Shown: one piece after another, positions 8,527 through 17,297 of the stretch
Position numbering within the stretch: position 1 is the stretch's first letter
How the letters are laid out: every line of letters starts with the position of its first letter
Assembly: GCF_001536285.1 (NCBI RefSeq)
Contig: NZ_FAOZ01000049.1
Span: 1 to 42,663, forward strand
Source of the DNA: Parafrankia irregularis
Lineage (GTDB): Bacteria; Actinomycetota; Actinomycetes; Frankiales; Frankiaceae
DNA length: 42,663 bases
Reading direction: 5' to 3'
The notes under the pieces: model-generated
The model's input: only the letters and a program-made list of their open reading frames with translations
Told to the model about the DNA's origin: nothing
The model's database searches: none
Position numbers and translations under genes: made by a program

Positions 8527-8947
8527 CCCCACCCGGAAGGACGCGGGGACGGTGACCGCGTTCTTCGTCGTCCTCACCGTGGCGCTACTCGCGGTGACCG
8601 GTCTCGTCGTGGACGGCGGGCTCGCGTTGGACCGGAAGTCCGCCGCGGTCAGCCTCGCCGCCGAGGCCGCCCGCGCCGGCGCGCAGGGCCTGGACCTGGC
8701 CACCTACCGGGCCAGCGGCGTCATCCAGCTCGACCCGACCGCCGCAGAGCGGCGGGCCGAGCAGTACCTGGCCACCGCCGGCACGGAAGGGACCGTCACC
8801 GCGACCGCCGCCACGGTGACGGTGACGGTGACAGTACGTGTCCCCACCCAGCTCCTCGGGATAGTCGGGATCGACACGCTCACCGTCACCGGACAGGCCA
8901 GCGCCGCCCCCGTCCACGGCGTCACCGCCCCGGCCGGTGCCCCATGA
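8519..8947 (+). CDS. Tad/TadG-like membrane protein
   Basis: This 142-residue protein begins with KDAGTVTAFFVVLTVALLAV, a single N-terminal membrane helix of the kind seen in Tad/TadG-like proteins (putative Flp pilus-assembly TadE/G-like). It then has GLVVDGGLALDRKSAAVSLA, typical of the family, where a helix packs next to the membrane segment. The remaining part is Thr/Val-rich beta sequence. The GTG start overlaps the lipoprotein gene by 8 bp, and the stop overlaps the next ATG by ATGA. It is part of the same coupled operon. Confidence 0.72.
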   Translation: MPDPTRKDAGTVTAFFVVLTVALLAVTGLVVDGGLALDRKSAAVSLAAEAARAGAQGLDLATYRASGVIQLDPTAAERRAEQYLATAGTEGTVTATAATVTVTVTVRVPTQLLGIVGIDTLTVTGQASAAPVHGVTAPAGAP

Positions 8948-11934
8948 GCCGCCGACACAGACCCCGCCGTGTCGGGCCGCTGCACCGTCTCGCCGGGCTG
9001 GCACGTGCCCTCGGCGCCCTCACCGCCTCCGGGGTGCTGCTGATCGCCGCGCCCGCCGTGATGTGGCGGCTGGTCGGCTGGCCGCTGCCCGACCGCGTCC
9101 CCGCCTGGGATGACGTCGTGGCCGGCCTGACCGGACCGCTGACGCAGGACCTGATCCTCGGTCTGATCGGCGCCCTGTTCTGGTACACCTACGCGCTGCT
9201 CGTGCTGTCGGTGGCTGTGGAGGTCGTGGCCACGGCCGGTGGCTGGACCCGGCCCCGGTTGCCTACCGCCGGCCCCGCGCAGGCGTTGGCCGCGGTCCTC
9301 GTCGGCACGGTCCTCGCCGGCCTTCTCACCGCCACCGCCCGTGCCAGCACCGGCCCGCCGACGGCCGCGGTCCTCACCGCCTACGCGCGGCCCGCGGCCG
9401 TCACCGCCCCGGCCGATCCCACCGCTGACGCCGCGCGGCCCCCTGCGGCGGCGAACGCCATGGTGCCGGCCGGGCTGGAGTGCACCGTCGCCCCCTACGA
9501 CACCCTGTGGTCACTGGCCGAGGACTGGCTGCACGGCGACGGGCTGCGCTGGCGCGAGATCTGGACCCTGAACCAGGGCCGCGTCCAGGCCGACGGGACC
9601 GCGCTCACCAACCCCGACCTGCTGCGCCCCGGCTGGATCCTGCGCCTTCCGCCCGACGCCCAACCCCCGACGCCCCCGATGGCTCCGGAGGGGCCCGACA
9701 CCACCGCCGCGCCCCACGCCTCCGGTCCCGCCACCCCACCCACGACCACCCCGGCACCGCTGCCACCGACGGCACCCGGGACCGCCGCACCTGCCGCACC
9801 TGCCGCACCGGGCACCTTCTCGCCCGCCCCTTCCGCTCCCGGGTGGACCCCGACCATCCCCGCGAACCCGGCCCCCTCCACTCCCGGCCCGGCCCCACAC
9901 ACCAGCCCGGCCCCACGCACCGACACGCCCGCACCGCACCCGGCCCCACCGGGTCAGGACCGGCCGGTCCGACTGCCCTCGGGCGCGGCCCTCCCGCTCA
10001 GCCTCATCACCGCACTCGCCGCCGCCGTGGTCGCCGCCCGGCTCCTGCGCTCCCGCCGCCGCCGTGTCCCGACCCCACCCGGCCAGCCCATCCCGACCGA
10101 CCCGCCCCTACCCCTGGTCGTCCGCGAGATCCTGCGCGCCAGCCGCCCACCCACCGACGACACCGACAACCCCGACGACGGCGACGGAAACGACGACGGG
10201 CAGGGTCCGCAGGACCCCGAACCCGGCAGCGACCCCGACCCCGTACCGGCATCCGAACGGCACGACCCGCCGCAACGGGTACCCGCCGGCCCGTCGCCGA
10301 CGCCCCGCCCAGCCGACGCGATTCCCGGCCCCGCCGAGGCGGGGGACCTGGACGGGCCTCTCGCGGAGCTGGTGCGCACCGGACGGCTCGACCTGCACGG
10401 CCCCGGCGCACCCGCCGCTGCCCGCGCGCTGCTGGTGCACGTCCTCGCCGCCCACCACAGCGACCACACGGCCTGGCCCTCCCGGCTGATCATCCCGAGC
10501 GGTCTGGCCGACCGGCTCGACCTGCCGCACGCCGTCCTCGACGTTCTCCCACAGGTCACCATCACCGCCACCACGCAAAACGCCCTCGACCTCGCCGACC
10601 GTGAGGCACTGCGCCGCGCCCGGCTCGCCGAGGACACCACCGCGGCGAGCCTGGAGGAGCTACGCGCCGGCCTGCCCGACGAGATGATCCCCACCGTCCT
10701 GCTCGTGGCCACCGTGGCGAGCGCCGACGACGGCCGGCTCGGCGCCCTCGCCCACGCCGGGGCACGCGTCGGCCTCTATCTGCTCACCCTCGACCCGACC
10801 GGCGGCCCGGCCGGCGATGGTCAGCCGGCACCGCCCTGGCATCTCACTCCCGCCCAGACCCGTGACCTTCTGCGCCTCCTCGCGGACGCTGCCGACCAGC
10901 CCACCCCCACCACCGACTCCCCGCCCCCTACCGAGACAGCCGCCCCCAACCCGATGGTCGAGGCCCTCCCCGCGCCCCCGACGGGCACGCCGCCGCCCCC
11001 CGACCCGGGACCGCCACCCGTCCCCGCCGAACCGCCAGCCGACGACCCGCCCACCACCAGCACCGTCGACGAACCCGCGGGCCAGCCCGGCCACCTGGAC
11101 CGGCCGGGCCCGCGGGTGCGGCTGATGCTCTTCGGCCGGCCCGCCGTCCACCTCGACGGCACGCCGCTGGTCGGCGGACTACGGACCCTCAGCCTGGAAA
11201 TCGCCGCACATCTCGCCGTCCACCCCAGCGGCGTCACCGGCGACCGACTCGCCGCCGACCTCCTGCCCGACCAGGACCCGACCCGCGCCCGCAACCAGGC
11301 CTACCGCGCCGTCGCCGCGCTGCGCGACACCCTGCGCACCGCCACCGGCGACCCGACCCTCACCCCGATCCTCAACAGCAAAGCGGGCTACCGCCTCAAC
11401 CCGGCCGTGGTCGACGTCGACGTGTGGGAGTTCGACGCGGCGCTGCACGCCGCCGGACACGCCCCCGACGACCCCGCCCGTGTCCTCGCGCTCACCCGGG
11501 CCGTCGCCCTCGCCACCGCCACGCCTCTCGGCGATACCGCCTACGACTGGTCCGCCCCGATCGTCGCGGACCTGGAACACCGCGCGGTCGACACGCTCGC
11601 CGACCTCGCCGACCTGCTCGCCGACGACCACCCCGACCGGGCCCTGGCCTACCTCGAGCAGGCCCTCGCCCTCACCCCGACGGTCGAGGACCTCTACCGG
11701 CACGTGATGAGCCTGCACGCCGCCCGGGGACGCGTCGACGCGGTACGCCGCACCTACCAGCGGCTGCGCGACGCCCTCGACGCCCACGGCCTCGACGTCG
11801 ACCCCACCCCCGAGACCCAGGCCCTGCTCGCCCACCTCACCCGCACCCCACGCCCCACCCCAGCCCCTGCCACGACCGGGCCCCGGCGCATCGTCCGCCC
11901 CGCCATCCGCCACCCCGACCGCCCCAGCACCTGA
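8944..11934 (+). CDS. Membrane protein with LysM domain and C-terminal BTAD/SARP-like regulator domain
   Basis: This protein has 996 residues. Hydrophobic segments near residues 20-42, 58-90 and 108-125 are followed by a LysM domain (about 178-237, starting CTVAPYDTLWSLAEDWL), which in other proteins binds peptidoglycan. A long Pro/Ala/Thr-rich linker follows, then another membrane helix near 345-365 with a basic stop-transfer end (SRRRR). An acidic, Pro-rich cytoplasmic part leads to a DNA-binding-type winged helix near 720-800 (RVRLMLFGRP...) and a bacterial transcriptional activator domain (TPR-like) near 810-965, as in SARP regulators. The predicted layout is a cell-wall-facing LysM and a cytoplasmic regulator on one chain. 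It is the last gene of the Tad-like operon and may sense assembly or wall state; that role is inferred. Confidence 0.8.
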   Translation: MSRRHRPRRVGPLHRLAGLARALGALTASGVLLIAAPAVMWRLVGWPLPDRVPAWDDVVAGLTGPLTQDLILGLIGALFWYTYALLVLSVAVEVVATAGGWTRPRLPTAGPAQALAAVLVGTVLAGLLTATARASTGPPTAAVLTAYARPAAVTAPADPTADAARPPAAANAMVPAGLECTVAPYDTLWSLAEDWLHGDGLRWREIWTLNQGRVQADGTALTNPDLLRPGWILRLPPDAQPPTPPMAPEGPDTTAAPHASGPATPPTTTPAPLPPTAPGTAAPAAPAAPGTFSPAPSAPGWTPTIPANPAPSTPGPAPHTSPAPRTDTPAPHPAPPGQDRPVRLPSGAALPLSLITALAAAVVAARLLRSRRRRVPTPPGQPIPTDPPLPLVVREILRASRPPTDDTDNPDDGDGNDDGQGPQDPEPGSDPDPVPASERHDPPQRVPAGPSPTPRPADAIPGPAEAGDLDGPLAELVRTGRLDLHGPGAPAAARALLVHVLAAHHSDHTAWPSRLIIPSGLADRLDLPHAVLDVLPQVTITATTQNALDLADREALRRARLAEDTTAASLEELRAGLPDEMIPTVLLVATVASADDGRLGALAHAGARVGLYLLTLDPTGGPAGDGQPAPPWHLTPAQTRDLLRLLADAADQPTPTTDSPPPTETAAPNPMVEALPAPPTGTPPPPDPGPPPVPAEPPADDPPTTSTVDEPAGQPGHLDRPGPRVRLMLFGRPAVHLDGTPLVGGLRTLSLEIAAHLAVHPSGVTGDRLAADLLPDQDPTRARNQAYRAVAALRDTLRTATGDPTLTPILNSKAGYRLNPAVVDVDVWEFDAALHAAGHAPDDPARVLALTRAVALATATPLGDTAYDWSAPIVADLEHRAVDTLADLADLLADDHPDRALAYLEQALALTPTVEDLYRHVMSLHAARGRVDAVRRTYQRLRDALDAHGLDVDPTPETQALLAHLTRTPRPTPAPATTGPRRIVRPAIRHPDRPST

Positions 11935-12683
11935 CAGGCGCCCCGGCCAGATCATCGCCCGCGCCGCCCACCCATCGAAAGGCGCATCCACGACGATTTC
12001 CCGCGAGGTTTCCGCACCTTTCCGTGGAACATTTTCCCTTGTCGCGCGAGTCATTTCCCGGACGTGACAGCGGCTTCTTCATGTCTTATTTCCGCACCGT
12101 TCCACGGTCGTCTTCTCCTCTCTCGGAAATCCGCGTGAGGCCGGTTCAGGGCCGAGAACCCGCGGCCCACCGATGGAGGGTCACGGTGCCTGGCACCCGA
12201 TCTCCGAGGCGGCCGGCCTCCCTGCCCCCAGGTACAGCGAGTCTCGTCACCGCGCACGTCACAGGCCCGCCGCAGTCGCCCACCAGGAGCCCACGGAAGC
12301 GTCCGACCGGCCCGGTCCGCTCACACGGCGGGCGGTAGCCCGTCCTGTCCATCGGCGCGCCGGGCGTTGGACAGCAACGATTCCTCACCGTCTTCGGCGA
12401 TGTGCGCCGGGCGTGGTGGTCACGATCGGACTCGGATCAGACACGTATCAGAAGGCCGGCGGTAACAACTACGGCGCCGACCAGGTCATACACGGAGCGC
12501 GAAACCGGTGGTATCGGTCTCAATGTCACAGATCGGCACCCCTCCGATGCGCTACGGTCGCCGTGCGCGTGCTCGCCGCACCCGCATGGTGACGGCCTGC
12601 CCCGCCCGTGACCCCCACGTTCGCCTCCAGGAGGTGCGTGAACCCTGCCCTTACCTTTGCTTGAAAGCAAGAATAGAGGTCGT
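11935..12683. other. Non-coding region upstream of the regulator gene
   Basis: About 750 bp without a convincing gene. It contains a locally AT-richer stretch (12000-12130) with two similar copies of TTTCCGCACC (near 12008 and 12090), each followed by a TCCGTGG- or TCCACGG-like motif. Close to the next gene there is an AGGAGG at 12629-12634 and a palindrome TTGCTT-GA-AAGCAA at 12657-12670. The palindrome overlaps a possible TTG start and could be an operator for the regulator. No terminator of the long operon is obvious. Confidence 0.5.
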
Positions 12684-13826
12684 GTGAGAATCTCCGAGCT
12701 GGATTTCGGGATCAAGCTGGACGATTTCTCCGAAAAGGTATGGCGCACCGTCGCGCGCCACCCCTACTGCGACATCGACCTGCTCGCCGAATGGCTCCGA
12801 AAGCCCGAACCCATCGTCGAGGCGGAAATCGGCCGGCTCGTCGACGCCGGCCTGCTCCGCCAGGTCGGCCGCCAGTGGGAACCCCAAGACCCGATCAAGG
12901 TCCTGCAGGCCCGCCACGCACAACGCGAGGCCGCACTCAGCGCCGAACGCGCCCGCATGGACGACCAGAAAGCCCAGCTCTACCGGTCGGGCATGTTCGG
13001 GGACTACATCGCCGGCCGCCGACGCACCGGCACCACCGCCGGAGTCCAGTTCCTCGCCCGCGACGAGATCTTCCACAAGATGGCCGAGCTCACCACCCAG
13101 GCCAGCACCCGGATGCGGTTCCTCCAGACCGGCCCGCCACCCCCCGGCCTCGGCGGCAACGTGCCCGACCTGCTCGTGCCCGCCGCCGCCCGCGGAGTCC
13201 AGATCAGCAGCGTCTGGACACCACCCGCGCTCAGCGCCGCGCAACGACGCACCCCCGGCCGGCGCCTACCCCCCATGGGAGTCCTACGCCTCGCCCCGGC
13301 CCTACCGATGCGCACCATCGTCTGGGACACCACCGCAGCCCTCATCCCGGTCCGCGACGACGACCTCGACGAAGGCGGCCTCGTCGCCGTCGCACCCACC
13401 CTCGTGCGCGCCGTCACCGACATGGTCACCCGCATCGAGGCCGCGATCCCCGTCCAACGCCACCCTGCCGGCGCCCAGGAACCCGCCGCGATGCGGCGGC
13501 AACGCGCACTGCTCATCCTGCTCGGACGGGGCCTCGATGACGTGCGCGCCGCCCGGGAACTCGGGGTGTCGGAACGGACGGTGAAGCGCGACGTCGCCGA
13601 ACTGTGCCACCGCTTCGGGGTCAGCACCCGCTTCCAGCTCGGCGCCGCCGCCGCGACCGCCGGCTACCTGCCCCACACCCCCACACCCCCACCACCCGCA
13701 CAGCCCCCAGCACAGGCACACCGACCCGACCCGCCCACCGGGCCCCCCGGCCGCATCGCGGTCCCACCGCGCACCGGGAACCAGCCGCTGCCAGCCCGCG
13801 CACCGGCCCCATCGCACCGGCCATGA
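12684..13826 (+). CDS. Two-HTH transcriptional regulator (TrmB-like winged helix + LuxR-type HTH)
   Basis: The N-terminal 70 residues look like a winged helix (HPYCDIDLLAEWLRKPEPIV... with VDAGLLRQ), similar to TrmB-type domains. The middle resembles the phospholipase-D-like part often found in such regulators. Residues about 275-325 carry a LuxR-type HTH (AARELGVSERTVKRDVAELC). The last 55 residues are a Pro-rich tail. I chose GTG 12684, preceded by AGAGG at a short spacing; a TTG at 12657 is in frame but lies inside a palindrome and lacks a well-placed ribosome site. It ends 21 bp before the convergent gene. The target is unknown; autoregulation at the palindrome is possible. Confidence 0.75.
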   Translation: MRISELDFGIKLDDFSEKVWRTVARHPYCDIDLLAEWLRKPEPIVEAEIGRLVDAGLLRQVGRQWEPQDPIKVLQARHAQREAALSAERARMDDQKAQLYRSGMFGDYIAGRRRTGTTAGVQFLARDEIFHKMAELTTQASTRMRFLQTGPPPPGLGGNVPDLLVPAAARGVQISSVWTPPALSAAQRRTPGRRLPPMGVLRLAPALPMRTIVWDTTAALIPVRDDDLDEGGLVAVAPTLVRAVTDMVTRIEAAIPVQRHPAGAQEPAAMRRQRALLILLGRGLDDVRAARELGVSERTVKRDVAELCHRFGVSTRFQLGAAAATAGYLPHTPTPPPPAQPPAQAHRPDPPTGPPGRIAVPPRTGNQPLPARAPAPSHRP

Positions 13827-13847
13827 CCCCCTCTCGGCAGCCCGGTG

Positions 13848-15047
13848 CTATCCGGTCCTCTCCCACCGGCGCAGGAGCAGGCGCAGGGCGGCGCAGACTC
13901 CGGCGGCCAGCGCGAGAAGGCTCACGCCGAGCAGCGCCTCCTGGCCCAACCGGGTCCGCCACGAGGCATCCGCCGCCGTGGTGCCGGCCGCGACCAGCAC
14001 CACAAGCCCTCCCACGAGAAACATGGCCAGGAAAGCCAGGCGTGGCACCGCCACGCCTGGCAGATCGGTGTGCACCGGTCTGGGCTCGGGAACGTCGACG
14101 TCCCCGGCGTCGGGGTGCGGCATGCTCCCGATCAGGTCTCGTTCCCGCAGGTACACCGTCCTGGCAGGGCTGTCCCACTCCCCGGCGTCCAGCAGATAGC
14201 GCAGCGCCGTGTCGATACTCACCCGCGCCTCGGCCGCGCGGCCACACAGGCGCTGCCCGGCCGCGAGCCGCCCCCACAGCACGTGATCGTCAGGCCAGGT
14301 GGTGACCGCTTCCCACGCACGGGCGCACAGCCGCTCCCCGACGCCGTGCCCGGGGGCGGCGAGGGCCAGCGCGTGCAGACATACCTCGACCACCAGCCGG
14401 GACCCGGGATCGGCGGCCCACGCCCGGTCGAGCAGACCGTCGGCGTAGACGGTGGTGTGGCGGCGGTCTCCGCGGGCGGCGAAGCCCCGCAGAGCGGTGA
14501 CCAGCGCACCGCCCTGGAACCCCTCCCCGGCCCCGAGGACCAGCGCCGACCCCTCCAGGAAGCAGCCCAGCTCGTCGAACCGCAGGTTCCCGTAAAGCTT
14601 CGCGGCGTGAAAGACGGCGGCGAAGGCGTACACCTCGGAGGTGTCCCTACCGGTCAGGGCGCCAGCTGCCGCGGTGAGGTCGTGGTCGGACTCCACCGAC
14701 GCGCGGGCCTCGACACCGAACCCGAAGGACCACTCCCACGCGATCACCGACCTCCGCTCGGCGGGGAGGCCGGAGTCGTCGCGCAGCCAGCGGGCACACG
14801 CCACCGCCGTCGCGACCCCGGGCTCCGCCTGGATCCGCAACGCCCAGAACGCGCGGGCGCACGACAGCCACGGTTCCCCGGCGTCGACGGGGAACGGGGG
14901 CCGGGTCAGACCCGCGGCGAACAGCCCGGCGGCCACCGCCACGCACACCCGCGTCCGCTCCGCTGGCGCGGTGCCCGCGCTGTTCTCGAGCCAGCGCGTC
15001 AGCGCGGCGACGTCCGCGCCCCACCCGTCCTCCACACCGATGATCAT
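13848..15047 (-). CDS. Putative membrane protein with helical repeat domain
   Basis: This 399-residue protein starts MIIGVEDG; I chose ATG 15047 because it overlaps the stop of the upstream gene as ATGA. The first 300 residues are Ala/Arg/Leu-rich helices like a TPR-type repeat, without a motif I can name. Near the C-terminus are two membrane helices (AFLAMFLVGGLVVLVAAG and LLGVSLLALAAGVCAALRL) separated by a short loop, with a basic end. It may be a membrane-anchored scaffold. The gene is convergent with the regulator gene. Confidence 0.65.
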   Translation of the reverse strand: MIIGVEDGWGADVAALTRWLENSAGTAPAERTRVCVAVAAGLFAAGLTRPPFPVDAGEPWLSCARAFWALRIQAEPGVATAVACARWLRDDSGLPAERRSVIAWEWSFGFGVEARASVESDHDLTAAAGALTGRDTSEVYAFAAVFHAAKLYGNLRFDELGCFLEGSALVLGAGEGFQGGALVTALRGFAARGDRRHTTVYADGLLDRAWAADPGSRLVVEVCLHALALAAPGHGVGERLCARAWEAVTTWPDDHVLWGRLAAGQRLCGRAAEARVSIDTALRYLLDAGEWDSPARTVYLRERDLIGSMPHPDAGDVDVPEPRPVHTDLPGVAVPRLAFLAMFLVGGLVVLVAAGTTAADASWRTRLGQEALLGVSLLALAAGVCAALRLLLRRWERTG

Positions 15048-15533
15048 AGGGCGGGGTGCGGTCGGCTGCCAGCCGTCCGCCCGGCCGGGACCGTTTCCGG
15101 TGAAAGGTCCTCGCGCGGGCGGGTCTGGCGGCAGTGGGGATATCCGGTGCCGCGGCGGGTGACAGGTGCCTGCCAGGTGTGGTCGTGGGGGCAGCGCCAC
15201 CAGACCCGCCGGTTGGACCGGGGACGCAGCTCGGCGCCGGTGAGGTCCCCGTTCAGGGTGGGGTCGAGCTGGGCGGCGAGGCCAGGGTGCAGGTCAGCGA
15301 GGGACTGGCCGGGCTCGGGCCAGTACCCGCAGCGCGCGCAGCCACGGCCCTCGGCGGTGCGGTTGCGATCCCGGCGCGACCTCCCTGGCGACGTCGGCCT
15401 GCTCCGCCCGTTTGACGTGCCGCTTGTACCCGTCCCGGCCCTGACGGGCGGTCTCCGAACAGCAGCCAGGCCGGCAGCAGGACTGCCCGCCAAACGTGCG
15501 GATGAAGTAGTCCTTACGGCCGAGCATCTTCAT
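15044..15533 (-). pseudogene. Zinc-ribbon protein gene with a 1-nt frameshift
   Basis: ATG 15533 opens a frame beginning MKMLGRKDYFIRTFGGQ with a Cys-rich stretch (SCCRPGCCSET) and a basic helix ending near AREVA. That frame then runs into unlike sequence. In the next frame the sequence continues naturally with RDRNRTAEGRGCARCG, then SLADLHPGLAAQLDP, LNGDL and VWWRCPHDHTW. This is the treble-clef zinc-ribbon pattern of DUF4379-like proteins. Dropping one base in the GCGCCGGG run near 15372 joins both halves into one protein of about 160 residues. Either the gene is inactive or the base is a sequencing error. Its stop overlaps the start of the membrane protein gene (ATGA). Confidence 0.6.
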
Positions 15534-15570
15534 GACCCGGCTTCTCTGTCCGCGGTGCGGTCGGGGTGGG

Positions 15571-15605
15571 GGCCGGCGGCCCTCGGGGAGAGCGGGCCGC
15601 CGGCC
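15571..15605 (-). terminator. Hairpin terminator after the DUF3846 operon
   Basis: A perfect 12-bp inverted repeat (GGCCGGCGGCCC and its complement) with an 11-nt loop, nine bases beyond the stop of the gene ending at 15614. There is no T-run, as usual in high-GC actinomycetes. Confidence 0.7.
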
Positions 15606-15613
15606 GGTCTGGA

Positions 15614-16312
15614 TTAGCGGGTGGGCGTGGGTGTGAGGGTGGTGCCGTCGGGGTGCGCGGCGTACACCCCGGCATCGCCCTCGGCGGCTGCCTTGTCGAC
15701 GGCGGCCTGTGCCTGCTGGCGGGTCTGGCGGACGGCGTAGGGGTCGACGCGGTCGCCCCAGACGGTCCACACCGCCTCCCCGTCGGTGACGGAACCGGCC
15801 GTAGGCTCCCCGGCGGCGGTGCCGACGGGGAGCGCGCGGACCGCGAAGCGGCTCCCGGGCTTGAAGTCGGCCAGGAGGCCGACCTTCTCCCAGACAGCGG
15901 CGTAGGCGGCGAGCAGCCCGGGATGGGTGCCGTTGTCCGCCCAGTCCCCGCCGCTGCGCCGCACCTCGAGCCGGACCTGTTCGGCGGTGAGGAGGCCGAC
16001 GAGAGTGTCGGGGACGTCAGTGTCCAGTCCGTCGGCGTCGACGGGCCCGGTGACGTAGGTGTCACCGACGATCTGCAGATCCCAGCCGAACCGGGGCGCG
16101 TGGAACGCGGCGAGCGCGGTCGCGCGCTCGTTCAGCCCCAGGCACAGCCTGAGGCCGTCTTCGTTCGCCCACAGCGACCCGACGTCGGCGAGGTCGACGC
16201 GTTCGATCGAACCGCCGACGAGGGTTTGGAATCCGCGCAGGTCCGTCGGACTCATCTGGATGAGGGCGTGCGGGGCCTCAGGGTCGGCGGGCACCGTCAA
16301 CACTCGGATCAT
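15614..16312 (-). CDS. DUF3846-domain protein (longer paralog)
   Basis: This 232-residue protein begins MIRVLTVPADP. It matches the DUF3846 pattern: a short beta strand, a region around LVGGSIERVDL, then LWANEDGL and an N-rich ERATALA stretch. The family is common in actinobacterial plasmids and phages and has no settled function. An extra 100-residue C-terminal part (aromatic strand VWTVWGDRVDPYAV) follows. The ATG overlaps the stop of the upstream paralog as ATGA, so it is the last gene of a three-gene coupled operon. Confidence 0.75.
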   Translation of the reverse strand: MIRVLTVPADPEAPHALIQMSPTDLRGFQTLVGGSIERVDLADVGSLWANEDGLRLCLGLNERATALAAFHAPRFGWDLQIVGDTYVTGPVDADGLDTDVPDTLVGLLTAEQVRLEVRRSGGDWADNGTHPGLLAAYAAVWEKVGLLADFKPGSRFAVRALPVGTAAGEPTAGSVTDGEAVWTVWGDRVDPYAVRQTRQQAQAAVDKAAAEGDAGVYAAHPDGTTLTPTPTR

Positions 16313-16836
16313 GACCGGTTTCCCTTTCTGTTCGACGTCGCGGGTGGAGCGCCGACGATGCGGATGAGGGGCATGTCCTCGTCCGGTATCCGTCGCATCC
16401 TGTTCCAGGTGTGGGCGTAGGCATGCTCGAAACCGACGTAGCGACGGCCCTGAGACCATCTGCGGGCGCCGGGTTGTTTCGTCTGGACGAGGAACTCGCG
16501 GTGTTCGAGAAGGCGGATCAGTTCTTCGGGGGCGTCGGTGTCCCGTCCCTCGATGGTCGTGGGGCCGGCGAGGAAAGCATCGCCCCGAAGAATGGGCCGT
16601 GGTATCCGAAGCGGGCGGGTGTGGAACGCGGCGAGCGCGGTCGCGCGCATATTGCACGGCCCGGGGAAACGGGGATTCTCCTCGGGAAGGTACAGGCTGC
16701 TTTCCGGGTCGGTGACACTCACCGGACGCAGGATCCCTCCGACGAGCTTTTCCATGCCGGGAATGTCGGTGGGGTCGAGTCGGAGCCGGCGCGTCGGGAG
16801 GGTCGAGTCCGCCGGGATCACCAGGGCGGTGATCAT
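16309..16836 (-). CDS. DUF3846-domain protein (shorter paralog)
   Basis: This 175-residue protein begins MITALVIPADS. It shares with its neighbour the same layout: L.PTDI.G...LVGG.L/S, then an ENPRFPG stretch followed by MRATALAAFH. The two genes are adjacent, coupled paralogs. The central part is conserved while the C-termini differ. The start overlaps the stop of the upstream unknown gene (ATGA). Confidence 0.72.
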   Translation of the reverse strand: MITALVIPADSTLPTRRLRLDPTDIPGMEKLVGGILRPVSVTDPESSLYLPEENPRFPGPCNMRATALAAFHTRPLRIPRPILRGDAFLAGPTTIEGRDTDAPEELIRLLEHREFLVQTKQPGARRWSQGRRYVGFEHAYAHTWNRMRRIPDEDMPLIRIVGAPPATSNRKGNRS

Positions 16837-17297
16837 GGGATGTGGGGCGGCGGGGCGGCCTCGCCGGTGGGCGGGGTGGCGCCGGGGGCGTGCGCGACGT
16901 AGGGCCAGCCCTGGATCTGCAGCCAGCGGGTGGCGGCGCGGGCGGTCCCGTACGACAGCTCGGCGCCGATACGGATCGGCGTGGCGGCCCAGACGGACCA
17001 GTCCCCGCCGTCATCTGGTGTGACCGGGAGCGGTGCGAACGCGGCGAGGACTCCCATGCGGATCAGCGCGGCGGGTGTGCCGGGGCCGAAGGTGCACGCC
17101 CACTCGAGCTCACCTCCCGGTGCGGTGTGGCGGCGTACATGCAGATGCCCGGCCGTGTTCTCGACCTCGACCCGGCCATGCCGGTACAGGTCCGGCCCGG
17201 TTCTGACCTGCCAGAATCCGTGGCCGATAAGGAAAGCGGCCAGGTCGAAAGGCGAATCCACCGGTGGATCCGTCCGGGTGTTCACACGCTGGTTCAT
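16833..17297 (-). CDS. Unknown small protein, first gene of the DUF3846 operon
   Basis: I do not recognise this 154-residue protein. It begins MNQRVNTRTDPP, has an aromatic, beta-rich centre (LIGHGFWQVRTGPDLYRHGRVEVEN) and a Pro-rich tail. A segment ATALAAF-like motif (MGVLAAFAPL) and WSVWAATPIRIGAEL resemble pieces of the DUF3846 proteins downstream, so it may be a diverged member. The ribosome site GGCAG/GAAACGG is weak. It is the first gene leaving the divergent promoter region 17298-17587. Confidence 0.55.
   Translation of the reverse strand: MNQRVNTRTDPPVDSPFDLAAFLIGHGFWQVRTGPDLYRHGRVEVENTAGHLHVRRHTAPGGELEWACTFGPGTPAALIRMGVLAAFAPLPVTPDDGGDWSVWAATPIRIGAELSYGTARAATRWLQIQGWPYVAHAPGATPPTGEAAPPPHIP

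Noticed and set aside
12173-12592. Open frame in the intergenic region
   Set aside because: Irregular codon use, no ribosome site and no recognisable protein features.
13845-15617. Long + strand frame opposite the membrane protein gene
   Set aside because: Shadow of the minus-strand gene; the minus frame has membrane helices and an ATGA coupling, while the + frame has no protein-like pattern.
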